This document shows, one piece after another, positions 1-12,096 of a stretch of DNA of 64,000 bases (positions within the stretch are counted from its first letter, which is position 1; every line of letters begins with the position of its first letter). Below the pieces are notes generated by a model. It was not told where the DNA came from and ran no database searches. It saw only the letters and a list, made by a program, of their open reading frames with translations. The translations under genes were made by a program, and so were the position numbers. The DNA lies in assembly GCA_944474755.1 (NCBI GenBank), contig OX104117.1:43913222-43977221 (forward strand). The letters are read 5' to 3'. The DNA is from Limnoperna fortunei (Eukaryota > Mollusca > Bivalvia > Mytilida > Modiolidae).

Positions 1-566
1 ATTTAAGACATTTAAATGTATCGAGTCTCCAAAATTTAGAGCTAAATGAAATTTAATAAACATGAATTTATCATCTTGCAAAACTGCGTAGAATGCGTCT
101 GAATAATTAAAGGTATTTTCAGAAAAGCAAGCGAATAATTTAAGAATATTTTTTCAGCCCATCCACCTCATAAGAGAATGTAATAGACGGGTAGGGTTTC
201 GTTGATTTGAGGAGAGATTTACATTAGGGAATACTTAGGGAATTTAACAGGTAAGAATTAGACAATACCTGGGATCTAAAATAAAATTTGTGGCCGTCAT
301 TTCACGATCGTTTTATATTGTTGCATATTTTCTGTGTATATTTTTAAGTGAACGTTAGATCTATGTTGATCACAGCATGTTTAAAAAAATAAACAGGAAG
401 CTTGTTTCATTTAGTGTAATACATTTCGTGGTAAAAACACAATGCAATATTGAATTAATCATTTTTCAGAAACCTATCCTGTCTGGTTTACAGGAATCTA
501 CCCTACGTACTGTAAAGTAGGTTATTTCTAGAAATAAAGAAATAAAGATATAACAGAGTGAACAGT
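1..566. repeat. Duplicated 5' flank of the array unit
   Basis: No gene is seen here. The sequence closely matches 51369-51740: both start 'tttaagacatttaaatgta' and share the block around 'cccatccacc' and the 'ctaccctacgtactgtaaag' stretch. It is the region just upstream of an exon-1/promoter copy of the Asteroid-like unit, so it belongs to the segmental duplication and is not unique sequence. Confidence 0.7.
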
Positions 567-600
567 TTATTTAAATATATACCCTCTTTCAAATGTCGTG
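567..600 (+). promoter_or_regulatory. Orphan TATA-type promoter copy of the Asteroid-like unit
   Basis: A TTATTTAAATATATACCC motif here matches the TATA box region upstream of intact copy 1 at 18243. The sequence downstream diverges quickly and no exon-1 splice donor is visible, so this is probably a dead promoter relic. It has no coding exon of its own in the window. Confidence 0.5.
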
Positions 601-1440
601 TTTTTGGTTCTTTTAATATTATATTTTAACTAGAGTTAAAGTGCTAATTATAGGATGTGCAGAATTTTCGGACAAAAAATGTATTCTGATCTCAATTTGT
701 GTTCGACGTTCGCAATTTCCAAATTATACTAAATTCAGAAACAATTCATTCTTGCCTGTCCGTTGCATCCCACGTGCTATTCAAAACCCTTATTGAAACG
801 AGCATTTGATTTGTTATTTACTGCTATAAATAATTAGCTCATGTCGTTTCTTTTATAATGTGCAATGCTAAATATTGATATTTTTCATAGACGTGTTGTC
901 GCTACGAATTACTTAAAAACATCCTTAAGTGGACTCATATTCTTATTTCGCTTTCTGTATTGAAAACAACCTAATTTCTATATTTCCATAAAATGTTATG
1001 ACACACTTCCACATCCTGTCTTCTATTTTAATGAAATGTGATGCCTCTTCCTTAACTTTCTGCACCTTGATTTGTTGAGCAAATTATTGTTTATTATTAT
1101 CAACCACTCTCATAAAATGTTATTCGAAAATTAAAAATATTGCTAACAACGTACTAAGCTAGTTAGTGGCATAGTACATAGTATACGGTGCAAAGATAAC
1201 GACTGATTTGAATCAGAAAGAACTGAATATACATGCGTTTTCTGATGTTTGGCACATTTTCATTAAAGTATTTGCTATGCTGCCATATACTAAAATAGTT
1301 ACGTCAAAGCTAATGCTAAGCACAACGCAGTACTGAAATAATCATTTTTTAGAAACTTATTGTGTTTGATTAACAAGAATATACCCAACGTACTATAACG
1401 TAAGTTATATCTGGAAATTACGTAATTAAGATCTAGTCAG
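601..1440. other. Duplicated noncoding flank, no gene
   Basis: Positions about 640-1130 match about 52850-53370, for example the 'gttcgacgttcgcaattt' and 'ttacttaaaaacatcctt' blocks. Around 1150-1230 lies the right half of the palindrome that is complete at 58339-58452. No open reading frame of interest or RNA gene was seen. Confidence 0.6.
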
Positions 1441-1523
1441 AGTAAACAGTGTATAAATATATACCCTACATTTAATATCGTGTTATTGTTTGTGATTTTG
1501 TACGTTACGTGTTTGTTAAAAAG
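1441..1523 (+). promoter_or_regulatory. Orphan promoter and noncoding exon 1 with intact splice donor
   Basis: TATAAATATATACCC begins at 1452, and the downstream sequence is nearly the same as exon 1 of intact copy 1. It ends in AAAAAG|GTAAGTT with the donor at 1524. The next relic of the coding exon downstream is 3402-3690, so this promoter now precedes only a pseudogene. It could still drive a noncoding transcript. Confidence 0.55.
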
Positions 1524-1879
1524 GTAAGTTAACCGTAGTCAGAATACTTGGTAATTATTTTTAATATTGCAAGAATAATCTTAAAGAAAAATTGTCAGCA
1601 GTAATTAACTACTATCAATTTTTCAAATAAAAATTCATACTGTTTACACATCCCGAAAAACATTGTACACATGTTAACATATGCACATATGCATTCACTG
1701 TTACTAAGTGTAGGGTATACAATCTGGTATGTATTCTTTAAAAAAAAACACAAAAATAACAAATGCATTTTAAGTATCCAGTAGTCTGCTATTTTAAGTT
1801 ACTACGAATATACCAAAAAACTATATTATAAACTTAAAATTATTATAATATCAAAACCAGTTCACGAACTTCAAATTGT

Positions 1880-2148
1880 TTTTGTTTCTTTTGTTTGAAT
1901 GATGATTAACGCCACTTTCAGCAATTTTTCAGCTATATCATGATGTGTAGTTTTTATTGGGGGAAACACCGGATTACCCGGAGAGAACCCCCGAACATCA
2001 GTATGAAAACTGGCAATCCTTGTCAATTACGATTAGAGTCGAATACAAACTGCCTGCAGTGAGACTCGAACCCGCAACCTCAGTGTTGAAAGACCACGTG
2101 ATCAATAATAGACGAACTACCTTAACCACTCGGCCACCGAGGCCTCCT
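1880..2148 (-). mobile_element. tRNA-derived SINE (family A), near full length, minus strand
   Basis: On the minus strand the element starts with a tRNA-like head (GGCCTCGGTGGCCGAGTGGTTAAGG box A, GGTTCGAGTCTCACTGC box B). It continues through the conserved body ('ttctccgggt' and 'cccccaataaaaact' type) and ends in the 'agctgaaaaattgctgaaagtggcgtt' tail with short T/G-rich repeats. An imperfect target duplication (gaacttcaaatt / gaactacatatt) flanks it. The empty site is visible in the paralogous segment near 60065 (gaactacaaatt). Confidence 0.85.
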
Positions 2149-2930
2149 TGAACTACATATTAATAATATACATGGCTTATAAGGAAGACAATATCCATAC
2201 TTATTAAATCGAGAAAAGATGTTATTTTTCCCAGGTCCGCGGGACCCAGAAAAATTAATTATTTCGAGATTTATTAATTTGGATATTTCCTGAAGTCGAT
2301 TAAAGGCCATATAACTGTATTATTATACTGAACTAAACACAATCAATAACAAATGGACTATGTAGTCGAAAATGTATAACCCTTTTACATTTGGCTCGCT
2401 TTGCCACGTTGAACAAATAACTAGTTATTTTGTCTACGTGCAAATTCCCAGAGAGTTGTTTTACCAACGTGCAGTTTTAGGCGAGAAAAAAGCTGTTATT
2501 GCTCATAATATCTAATTTATTGTAGTACTGGTTTCCATAGAAAAGTATAATAATAGAAATTATATGACAATAATATGAGTAGTTTTTATTAAACGCAAAT
2601 AACACTTTTTTGTTTCAATTTACTTCCTTCACTTTGTTTATTAAAATTCATATTCTGTTTTAACGTAATGTTTGACGGCACTACTTTCGCTTTCATTTCT
2701 TGAAAATAAACACATTTTCTGTATTTCCATAAAATGTTATGACCAACTTTCACATCCTGCTATATTTTTCCATAAATTTAATGCCTCTACTTTCAATTTC
2801 TGTATTTAAAAATAAAATAATTGCTTTATTAATTCTGAACAAACTATTGTTTATCATTATGATTCACTCTCATAAAATGTATTATTGCCAAGCTATTATA
2901 TATATAATATGATAAGCAAGTTGTAAAAAT
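2149..2930. other. Intron-like duplicated sequence, no gene
   Basis: Positions from about 2540 match 60080-60420 (also 60935 onwards), the intron-like part of the unit. About 2166-2540 is extra relative to those copies and looks like a separate old insertion of unknown nature, containing the palindromic GGTCCGCGGGACC. No coding sequence was recognised. Confidence 0.5.
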
Positions 2931-3340
2931 ACTACCCGAAATGCAGGTCAGGAATATTGAGACAGAAGTACACGTGCAATAAAATGTTATAATTAAAATC
3001 TCGTTAAATGTACCAAGGTCACAATTTACTACGCCAAATGCGCATTTTGTTGAAGACAAATAAGTAAGGCTCAAAAATATTAGAATGCAAATTTAAATAG
3101 GACGTTGAAGATCTTATATTCCAAACATCATAACAGTGTATGAAAATCTGGCTAAGGCCATATACACCGTGGGAATAGAAAAATAGTATAATTTAAAACA
3201 TATTCAAAATTGCTTTCCTGTACATTCATACAATGACTATATCACTGAATGTATCAAGGATATTCGTATCAGCACCAAGGTTTAAATATTGTCCTAACTT
3301 CTTGGACTAACAGTCCACTAGCAGATGCATCGACAAAGTG
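2931..3340 (+). repeat. Conserved intronic module of the Asteroid-like unit (copy)
   Basis: This block ('aaaatgttataattaaaatct', 'tttactacgccaaatgcgcat', 'gacgttgaagatctt', 'acaatgactatatcactgaat') recurs at 16790, 19585, 53700, 59590, 60435, 61290 and 63640, always between an exon-1 copy and a coding-exon copy. It has no conserved reading frame. Whether it has a function (enhancer, structured RNA) or is just duplicated intron is unknown. Confidence 0.6.
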
Positions 3341-3401
3341 GTTTCCACATTCGTTTTTATTAAAGATATTAAGATCATAATTTGTATTACTATTCACAAT
3401 G

Positions 3402-3690
3402 TTTTAAAAGAATTTAACTCCACACGTGGCATGCGAAGGCGAAGCTGATAATCAGATTGCGATACTGGCAAGGCAATGGTGTCATAAACTAGTAACGTAC
3501 TATTGGGTACACCTTTAAAGCAGCCCGAGCCAGAAGTAGTCTACTATGGATCCTTTATGTACCCCTTGTTTAGTAAGCATCAAACAGAGAACCGAACTGA
3601 TAAGTAAATCCCTGACTGCTTTAAGGATAAACAAGCCTTATAACGAACTTTAAAAAATTTTAATGACAAAATAGACAGCGTCTTATTATT
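3402..3690 (+). pseudogene. Asteroid-like CDS relic, N-terminal and central deletions
   Basis: The relic begins inside the nuclease domain (ACEGEADNQIAILARQW-equivalent at about 3424-3480), jumps directly to the C-terminal segment (LGTPLKQPEPEVV-equivalent from about 3510) and ends near 3690. A frame-breaking central deletion of about 1.1 kb and loss of everything upstream leave no usable product. The central junction is shared with the relics at 54229 and 61772, and the N-terminal truncation is shared with 61772. These breaks therefore predate the later duplications. Confidence 0.9.
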
Positions 3691-4130
3691 TGTGACTTAA
3701 AAAATAACACTATACAAAGTTAGCATTTAGTTCGATTTTAAAATGTTTTCTGTTAACAAGACATTAAGGATGGTAGCGGACCTATTTTGCAATGTTACGC
3801 ATTGATCTGTAATAAAATTTTAAATGGTAACACATATTCTTGGAAAACTTAGTGCTCTCTTTGGTAGTTCGTAACCTCCAATCGATTTTGACCATACGTC
3901 AGGAACACCTAATATTATCTTTTTGTTCAGAGAGATTCGTGTTGCTTGCTTGTGGTTTGTTTTGACTGCTTTTTATTAATTGTGGCTTTATACTTTTGTA
4001 GACTCACAATCAGAAGGACTTACAAAAAAACTGAAGATCCAAAACATTGGCGCCACGACAATAGCAAAATGATGGGACACATGTAATTTTAATTATTATG
4101 ATCAAAAACGAGACATTAGAAGTCGCGATA
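3691..4130 (+). other. 3' flank of an Asteroid-like unit (relic)
   Basis: The sequence parallels the flank after the other coding copies: 'gtgacttaaaaaataacactat', 'gcaatgttacgcattgatctgtaataaaat' with AATAAA near 3813, then a 'ttcagagagattcgtgttgctt' block. It supports the assignment of 3402-3690 as the end of a former gene. No independent gene is seen. Confidence 0.65.
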
Positions 4131-4564
4131 GTTGTACATTTCTAATTGGTAATATTTTTTACTAAAATACTTAACTACGTTTCTTTGTTTTATTTCTGCA
4201 AGGTAATACTCGTGTCATGATAAAACTGTTGCAGCTTAGTTCTAAAAAACGGAATATATTAAAAAAATAAAACTACTTATACTAAATGTTGGCGTATTTT
4301 GGTTATTGTTTTTGCGTGACAAATGAAAACTACTTACCGCGTATGGTCCAGCTTACGCTCATTTTGTAGATCACAAAATGTGTAAATTGAATTCAACACT
4401 TTATTTTTTACAGTTATTTAGCGTTTTGAAATGCGGCGAATTTTTCAATGTGATAGAGCAATTTTCTATAGTAAAGTTTGACCTAAATTACAACGGAAGT
4501 GCATGTTTGGAAGAGTCCATCGTCGTCTGTTCGAAATCCTTCTGGTAATATCATCTGCAGTCAA

Positions 4565-4574
4565 GGCGGGAAAA
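4565..4574. promoter_or_regulatory. E2F-like site upstream of a candidate first exon
   Basis: GGCGGGAAAA followed by CTCGCGG lies 87-96 bp before the ATG at 4661. The same motif pair is kept in the duplicate at 55781-55790, although much of the surrounding sequence has diverged. The match to the E2F consensus (TTTCCCGCC, reverse strand) is direct. Function is inferred. Confidence 0.4.
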
Positions 4575-4660
4575 TCCTCGCGGTTTGTCTGAATACCACT
4601 GAACGTTACGAAAGCAGACGATCTTTTTGAAAACAACGCGAGGTCCCTGTAGAAACTCAA

Positions 4661-4730
4661 ATGGCTGACTTCCTATGTAAAATTCCTGTAGCAAAAGTCA
4701 AGGACGATTTGGAACTTGTCAACAACAAAG
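4661..4730 (+). CDS. Candidate first coding exon of an unidentified gene
   Basis: The ATG at 4661 opens a 23-codon frame starting MADFLCKIPVAKVKDDLELV and runs into AACAAAG|GTATAA, a plausible splice donor at 4731, which leaves phase 1. A GC-richer, E2F-motif-bearing region precedes it, unlike the AT-rich surroundings. That would fit the start of a housekeeping or cell-cycle gene. No second exon follows: the sequence soon turns into another Asteroid-like 3' flank. It is therefore probably an isolated first exon carried along by duplication. A degenerate copy without the ATG lies near 55850. I do not recognise the protein family. Confidence 0.4.
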
Positions 4731-4869
4731 GTATAATATAAAATATGGACGTGTTATCGTGTAGAAATGTTTTAAATTGGATTTTAACACTACAAAGATA
4801 CGATATGGAATAATAAAAAAAATGCAAGCAAAACATCTAGCGCAGCGGGGTGTAACATTTAGTATAGTA

Positions 4870-5140
4870 TTTACCTGTAATAAAATAGTAGATGATAACG
4901 CATATTCTTGAAAAACTTATTGGTGTCTCCTTTAGATAGCACTGATTTTGTCCAAAAGTAACAAGACAGGCGCCATTGTTTTATGAAAATCCTTCGGCAA
5001 CACCTTACATACCAACTTTGTTCAGAGAGGTTCGTATTGCTTCTTTGTGGTATGTTTTGCGTTTCTGTTAATCGTGGCTTTGTACATTTTGTTCGTCTCA
5101 ATTCGAATCGGTATCTTCTGATTTGCATTTGACTGCTTTA
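4870..5140 (+). other. Orphan 3' flank of an Asteroid-like unit
   Basis: A 'ctgtaataaaat' poly(A)-signal block and a 'gttcagagaggttcgtattgcttctttgtggt' block match the flank at 57580-57800. No coding exon precedes it, so the CDS of this unit has been lost and the space is taken by the candidate exon at 4661. Confidence 0.6.
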
Positions 5141-5700
5141 AAAGACAAATATCATTTCAAAACATGAATTCTAATATGACGTCCTGCTTTAGCTATGTAA
5201 TCAAAGCCGTGTCAAAATTCCAATAAGTTTAGTTCCAACATGCGTAAGCTGTGTGTTTTGTCTAAATGTAAATACTGACTTAAAAATGAGGTTTGCTATC
5301 TGTTATCCATAATTATCGTTATTGTTAATAATGCAGTTATTTTTAGTCTGAATTCTGAGATTTACATGATTTAAACTACTCCCGATACATTATCTTTTTA
5401 ATAATTCTTCATTCGAATTAATATGTCGTCACAATTAGAATTCCGACGTCATATTACACTCAACTTTAAAATCCAAACTGGAACAATGCAATTTTATTAA
5501 GATTACTCAATATTTTTGTTTAAAAGATACGTATATTCAATAAAATTACGAGAATATAAGTTTATGTCAAATTTTTTATTTGTTTTGACATACTGTTTTG
5601 AGATATATCTTTTTAGTTTCAAAAAACTGTATTACCATTGAAAGCGTCCTCTTAGAGCCGCTTCGAAATTTTAAAACAATTGTTCGACATATTATAATTG

Positions 5701-5841
5701 AAATAGATTATTGCAATTGGGCTCTATGCGAATGAGAACATGGTCAGACCTTATATTTGTCAATATTTTATTAAAATGAGGACAAATATAAGGTCTGTCC
5801 ATGTTCTGATTTGCATAGAGCCCGCTCGCAATAATCTATTT
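5701..5841. mobile_element. Fold-back (hairpin) element
   Basis: The arms 5701-5761 and 5781-5841 are near-perfect reverse complements ('gggctctatgcgaatgagaa' against 'ttctgatttgcatagagccc'), separated by about 19 bp. This is typical of a short hairpin MITE. No clear target-site duplication was found. Confidence 0.6.
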
Positions 5842-6644
5842 CTTAAATAGACAATGACTCACAATACTAAGGGTTGACAAAAAACCTGAACATCTAAACC
5901 AAAAAAGGGGGAAACTTGAAATCCTATAAAAATCCACGTAAGCGTTTTTATTATGTCTTAATTTAATTATTTCAAACATGAAAAAATATCAGTAATGTTA
6001 AAAATCTGGTTTTAATCTCTATACACTTGTGAAGACAAATAAGACTTTAGAAATTAAAGCAGATTTTAAATTTTAATAAAGTGGCTGCTACATGGCACAA
6101 ACATAATAATTAATTTACGAGTGTGACCGTATATCTGTTAAAAAATTAATTGTCCTATTTGATTAGAAATATGTTTGACTAATATACCAGTTAAACCTAA
6201 CTTAATTGGAACAAAATATTGCTTTTCCTATTATTTTCTTATTGTCGTTAATTGAGTTTGATGGTTTTATTTCAAAGAACTTGCCAAATGTATTCGACTG
6301 ATCATCTAAATGTGCTTCTTTTAATTGAATACAATCTGATTAATATCAGCTGTTAGGATCGCTCCGTATACTACGTACTACGCCACTTATGCTAGTGAGT
6401 TGAATATACATGGGTTACCTGACGATGTTTGGCCCCTATCTTTGAAATTAACAAACATAGCGTCGAAATTTTAAGTGATCATGTAGTACAGCAGGTTAAA
6501 AAAATAAGTAAAGATAGTAATTGCTGTAGTACAGGGCTTGAAAGAACCACAACGCAGGACTGAATTAATTAATTTATGGAGATCTACACTTGAACAGTTC
6601 CCATATCTTAATAATTTCTTAATATTACCTCAGAATTAATGATC
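5842..6644. other. Intergenic part of the array unit, no gene
   Basis: The sequence parallels 57880-58340 and 49210-49960, the stretch between one unit's 3' flank and the next unit's promoter. Half of the 58339-type palindrome is present near 6335-6390. No gene was seen. Confidence 0.55.
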
Positions 6645-6760
6645 AATGTTTAAATATAAACCTTACATATAATATCAAGTTATTGTTTCTGTTTGATTTG
6701 GATTTTCCGTGTCAGTGTGTTCCTAGAAGTTTAGAGTACAGCATTCGTTGGAATATTTTT
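6645..6760 (+). promoter_or_regulatory. Orphan promoter copy (subtype with TTTAAATATAAACC)
   Basis: TTTAAATATAAACCTTACATATAATATC matches 62997 closely and 50247 and 44451 more loosely. The position where copy 1 has its GTAAGT donor reads AGAAGTTTAGAG, so splicing from exon 1 is probably lost. The unit downstream is split by the 9.5-kb insertion at 7055 and has no coding exon before the next promoter at 18243. Confidence 0.5.
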
Positions 6761-7059
6761 TTAATATTTAATGAAAGTCCTAAATTTACTAGTTTTTTTT
6801 ATTAATACTGTTTGTTTAAATGTGGTTTAAACACATTTTAGCATTTTTAACATTATATTTTATGGTGTGTAAGTTTTTTGGGATAATAAGCCGACGTACC
6901 TATAAACCCCCGACTGTTGGCAGGAGTTAATCTTTGAAAACAACTTTCACATTTTTAAATAAATGTTTATTTGTTTAAACAACTCGTACAAATAAATGTA
7001 ATGCTTTCAAACAATGTACATGTTGTTAATATAATGTTTTGTAACAATAATAATCACTG

Positions 7060-7525
7060 CACGAAAAATCGTCTTTTGTTCACATTTTGTCAAGCCCAAA
7101 ATATTATCAAAAGTTCACCTATCTCCGAAGTCCATATTTTGTTAAATTTTGTGGTAGAAAAGGCAACCTTTGACCTTTTGTATTTGAGAAATGTGAACGA
7201 CAGACAATATTTGATCTTTCATTAAAATCAAAAGATGAATGACAGGTTATCTTTGAAATTTCGTTCAAACTGAAAGGTGAACGATATATTTACTGGGACA
7301 TTTTGTGTACACTGACAGGTGGACGACAGGTCATCTGCGACATTTGTTCCTAATAAAATAGATACGATATGTAATCTCAGAAATTTTGTTGATACTGACA
7401 GGTGGATGAAAGGTCACCCATGACATTTCAACAAGTCCACCACAAATCATCTACAACGACATGTTATATGGACATTTAGTTTAAAATGAACGTGGATGAA
7501 TAGTCATCTGTGACATTTGATCAAT
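7060..7525. repeat. Left subterminal repeats of the CACTA-like element
   Basis: Degenerate repeats of the form 'ggtggacgacaggtcatctg..gacattt' occur about six times (for example near 7318, 7400 and 7492), with CAAAAG/CTTTTG words nearer the terminus. In CACTA elements such subterminal arrays bind the element-encoded protein; that role here is inferred. Confidence 0.5.
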
Positions 7526-9014
7526 CATATTAATTTAAAATGTGAAGAATTTTTTATATTGTTAGTGTTGACAGTTTAATTACATTTTGCTGCAATATCA
7601 AATAAATAATACAAAACTTTGATATTTTTATCTTTCCTAGTAGTGGTACAGTATTGTATCAACATTGATCTCAATTCCAAAATCTTCAAACAATACTGTA
7701 ATGTTAAACTAATGAGAAATTCAGTGTCATACAATATTGAGCAATGTCATGAATTTCAGGCGTATACTTTTGAACTTAAAAACGCTCCTGTGATTTAAAT
7801 GACACCTTTAAATTGGACCTTTAATATCTATCTTAAGAATGATAAAAACCAACAGATAATTTATGTTAACATTTATTAATTAGAAGCATTTGTAATAAGA
7901 ACATTACACTATATATGTAAGTATTTAAAAATATACAAAAAAAAACACCACATCATACTATTATACTATTTTTAACAGTGTGTACAAAGATAGTTCAGAA
8001 GTTAGTTGTCACTATATATTTCTTCGTTTTTTTTTGCTTTTCTTTCCTTTCCACATAAATTTTATTTGTGTACACTTGACATTAATGAGAAAATACTTCC
8101 TTACAAACATACCACAATGCAGCATTAAATTATATTAATAACAAATTACAAGCAGCAAATATCTCTGCATACTAAAAAATACAGCACTATACTATTGTAA
8201 CTTGACTTGATCTAAGAATCTTTAAAGAGCTTAAATATTATCATTTATAAGAAAAAATCTAACGTATATATACATAAAAAAAATTATTGAAAACTCGTTA
8301 TTAATTTGCTTTAGAAGGGGTTGATCACAAATTTGTCCAAGATGAGAAAGAAAATGGTTACGAAATTAAACATTTAACTACACGAAAACAATGACCGAAT
8401 TCATACAAAACTTAACATCTAATACAAACTACATATTGCTTGAATCCTAGCATTCCTCTTTAAATGTTTTGATAACTGGTATATGTTTTCAGAGTAAGTC
8501 CTCTCATCTTTGGAATACACACACGATTTAAAAATGCCTATATAATTTTCAAAAGGTCACAGCAGCATCAGAAGTATATTAAAAATACTGCCATAATGCC
8601 ACAAAACCAGTATGTTTGCTTCCCTATTTCTTACTCAAAATTCGAAATTTTTGTTAACGTTGTCTTCATTTAAGTCATCCTAACCTGAATTTGCCCAAAA
8701 ACAGGCTTCAGTACCTTCTAAATTGTTATACAATTGTGATAGAATATAAATCAATTTTCTCATATGATCAAAATAAAATTTCAGTTTTTCAAAACTAATG
8801 TCATTTTGATTTTAACTATGTAACTAATTGTCGCATCATCAGTCAATAAATTAATGTCGCAAACTCTTATATTGCATTCTAATAAATGCTTATGGACTTG
8901 TCTGTCAGAAATAACTTTTTCATTTCATGTTGCATTCTAAATACCATCTATGTATTAATATCTAACACAATGGCTTGTTCAGATTTGCTTGGTGTATAAA
9001 CTGTGTAATCTAAG
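7526..9014. other. Transposon interior, no gene recognised
   Basis: AT-rich sequence with simple runs and stop codons in all frames at short spacing. Nothing coding or repetitive was recognised. Confidence 0.5.
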
Positions 9015-9408
9015 AGTAGCGGCTTCACTGGTTTGTGTACACCTTTTCTCCCAATGCAATGAGTAGCGGCTTCACTGATTCGTGTGCACGCTTTCTCCCA
9101 ATGCAAGGAGTAGCGGCTTCACTTGTTCGTGTGCACACTTTTTCCCAAAGCAAGGGATTAGGGGCTCATTGGTTTGGGTGCATGCTTTCTCCCAATGCAA
9201 GGAGTAGCGGCTTCACTTGTTTGTGTGCACGCTTTTGCCCAAAGCAAGGAGTAGCAGCTTCACTGGTTTGTGTGCACGCTTTCTCCCAATGCAAGGAGTA
9301 GCGGCTTCACTAGTTTGTGTGCATGCTTTCTCCCCAAGGGCAGCGGCTTCACAGAATTGTGTGCACACTCCCATTAAAAAACAGAAGCTTAGTGTGCACG
9401 CTTTCTCC
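9015..9408 (+). repeat. 47-bp minisatellite, about eight units
   Basis: The unit starts 'agtagcggcttcactggttt' and continues gtgtgcacgctttctcccaatgcaagg. Starts are seen at 9015, 9062, 9109 and so on, each 47 bp apart, and the last units are shortened. Since 47 is not a multiple of 3, the open frames across it cycle through all three phases and are not evidence of a protein. Confidence 0.9.
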
Positions 9409-10013
9409 TAGGTATTGCAGCTCATTTACCAATAAATTAAGCGTGTCATTGTAACTTCATTTTTGCAATAAGAACAAGAGCATAAGAAAAAATATTCCTC
9501 CAAACTAATCAACTATTGTTTAATATTTTCCTAATACTGTAATGATATTTTAACTATTCTATAACCAGTACATATTGTTGACAACTATAGAATTTCAATT
9601 CAGTGACTACAAACTTCACATTCAATCATTAATTTGCTTATATTTCCTTTGCAAGAATCTTTCACTTCTCTGGTATTTTACCATGTTTGAAAACAAAGTC
9701 TCTTTCTTTAAGATATTGATTATTTTCACTAGGAACAACTGTTTCTTCTCTAAATGTTCTATACTCTTGGTGGCCACTTCAAGTTCAATTATGATTTGTT
9801 TTTCTGTACCTGAAATGGAATGCAAAATTGAAACAATCAAAATATTTTATAACTACAGCCAACAGAAAAATGATATCATAATGTGTTTAAAGTTGGACCA
9901 GAAAATGATTTTTGATGGCAAATATTTTGAAGTGACTGTATACCATACAAGTAAAATTTGTATTAAAATTGACTGAAACCTAGTAAACTAGTTTGACATG
10001 TCAAAATTCAAAC
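9409..10013. other. Transposon interior, no supported gene
   Basis: A 133-codon open frame (9575-9976) exists on the plus strand, but it is rich in F, I, K and C from AT-rich DNA and shows no domain. I do not treat it as a gene. Confidence 0.4.
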
Positions 10014-10280
10014 GGGGCCTCGGTGGCCGAGTGGTCAAGGTAGTTCGTCTACTATTGATCACGTGGTCTGTCAACACTGAGATTGTGGGTTCGATTCTCA
10101 CTGCAGGCAGTGTGTACTCAACTCCAATCTTAATTGGCATGGATTGCCAGTTTTCCTACCGAAGGTCAGGGGTTTTCTCCGGGTACTCCGGCTTCCTCCC
10201 CCAATAAAAACTAGACGCCATGATATAGCTGAAAAATTGCTGAAAGTGGCGTTAAATACCACCAAACAAACAAAAAAAAC
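10014..10280 (+). mobile_element. tRNA-derived SINE (family A), full length, plus strand
   Basis: A tRNA-like head (GGCCTCGGTGGCCGAGTGGT box A, GGTTCGATTCTCACTGC box B) is followed by the conserved body ('ctccgggtactccggcttcc') and the tail 'ttgctgaaagtggcgttaaa', ending in CAAACAAACAAA-type repeats. It lies inside the CACTA-like element and so inserted after it or travelled with it. Confidence 0.9.
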
Positions 10281-10840
10281 AAAATTCAAACAGCAAAATT
10301 TCCAAGTGACAGTGTCATACCAGAGTCAGCGAAAATCCTCGGTACGGTCTGCCAAAATATGACTAGGTCCAATATTTTTATCCCATGTGACGGCCCCAAT
10401 GACCGGCACACAAAAATCACTATTGTTGTTTTATTTCTCTACTTCAACAGATGTATGACAGCCAAGTTCTGGTACAGGTTTCCATTATTTATTCTGTTAC
10501 CATATTTTGGGAGATAAAAAACCCACAATTCAAACTTGATCTTTATATCTACCCAGTAATTTAGGGCAGAAACATTTTAATACAGGAAGTAGAACATACA
10601 TGTAAATTCAATTAAAATTTAACCTGCTTTTGATTCTTTGCTTTGTGTCCCCTTAATCTTCTTGCTTAAACCATTACTTTCCTCATTCTTGTAAACTCCT
10701 TTGTAAAATTACATGTAAAAATTAAAATAAGTATTTATGAAAAGTAAAAACTAAAACTAAACTAAGCAACATATCCTACTAGTATGAACAGCTGTGTCTG
10801 GCATGAAAGCACGATACATTTACCCCCATTCAGGTATCAG

Positions 10841-11041
10841 AGGCCTCGGTAGCCGAATGGTTAAGGTAGTTCGTCTACCATTGATCATATGGTCTGTCAA
10901 CACTGAGGTTGCTGGTTCGAGTCAAACTGCGGGTAGGGTGTAATAGACTTCAATATTAATTGTACAAGGATTGCCAGTTTTCCTACTGAAGGTCGGGGGT
11001 TGCTGCGGGTACTCCAGCTTCCCCCCCCCCCCCAATAAATA
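10841..11041 (+). mobile_element. tRNA-derived SINE (family A), 3'-truncated
   Basis: The head 'aggcctcggtagccgaatgg' and the body up to 'gggtactccagcttcc' are present. A run of 13 C (11021-11033) and 'aataaatacatagga' follow, then the tail domain is missing. It is more diverged than the copy at 10014. Confidence 0.85.
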
Positions 11042-12096
11042 CATAGGAGTAGGCGGGGCTTTATTACCGTAGTATAATATTTGGGTTATATTATGTTACA
11101 AAATATAACACAACTTCTATTAGTTTTATTACAACACCTCCCCCCTACCTCCTTTGTAAATCTCATCAGATGAATGCTCCTGGATCAATAACTGAGTAGG
11201 AGTCAAACATGTTTAACACAGAGATAATAATATTTGTAAGACTCGCCAGAAGTTATTATTTTTAATAAGCTGATAATTTATTGTGGCTTACCATTCCTTC
11301 GATGAATCTTCATGTATTTAGACATCTTGTCAAAGCAATTTCTTGTCCTGCTGCTAACTACAAAATGGGAGGATCTATGAATTATAGTAAACACATCTCC
11401 ATAACTGAGCTTCAATGGTTCAGTTGTACATGTATTGATGATTGTGTACTTTCATACGAAAATCTGCTAAGGTTTAGGTAGCAATATTTATCTACAAAAA
11501 ACACAATATATAAATAATATTCAAAGAAATACACAGTTTATATTGGAGAACTATATTCGTCGATAATGAGAAGCAGTCCAAATGAACGATACATAAAATG
11601 GTATCATAACACTAGGCATTTACATTGTATAAATATATGTAGTCATTAAATTTTATAAATTAATAAGCATATGTTGGCCCATTTCTTTGATTACTTTATA
11701 TTTTGTCCTATACAGAGTATTAATGTATATCAAGCCACAAGAATGTAAATAATATGTATTGATGAATAAAATGATGACCTTTTGGCAGATTTGTATCTTT
11801 GTATCACAATTTTAGTACCTTAAGGCGGTATCAAGTCAGTTAGCCTCTGACTTATGTTTCAACCAGATAACTGTTCGCTCTGGGTTGTTTCCCCACAGTA
11901 AAATATATAATACTTTACATATATAGCCTTTTGACGATGTTTTTTTAAGATGATAAGTTTATGCAAATACTACGACCTCATTGGTATTTTGGTGTTTCAG
12001 TAGATACATTATATTGTACCTAGTGTTTAAAATTGTTATTTTTTAAAATAACTTCAAAACTTGTAAAATGTGTTTATTACTTTATCTTTAATGTTA
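11042..12096. other. Transposon interior, no gene recognised
   Basis: AT-rich sequence; a 66-codon frame at 11281-11481 has no recognisable features. Nothing else was supported. Confidence 0.45.

Noticed and set aside
9035..9411. Overlapping open frames of 88 and 64 codons with repeated FSPNA/SCARF-type words
   Set aside because: These are translations of a 47-bp minisatellite whose period is not a multiple of three; no start context or splice partners.
9575..9976. 133-codon frame inside the CACTA-like element
   Set aside because: Composition is that of AT-rich noncoding DNA and it shows no transposase or other motif.
10020..10110. Possible true tRNA gene (box A and box B present)
   Set aside because: The tRNA-like head is followed by the conserved SINE body and tail and recurs many times; the acceptor stem is not closed.
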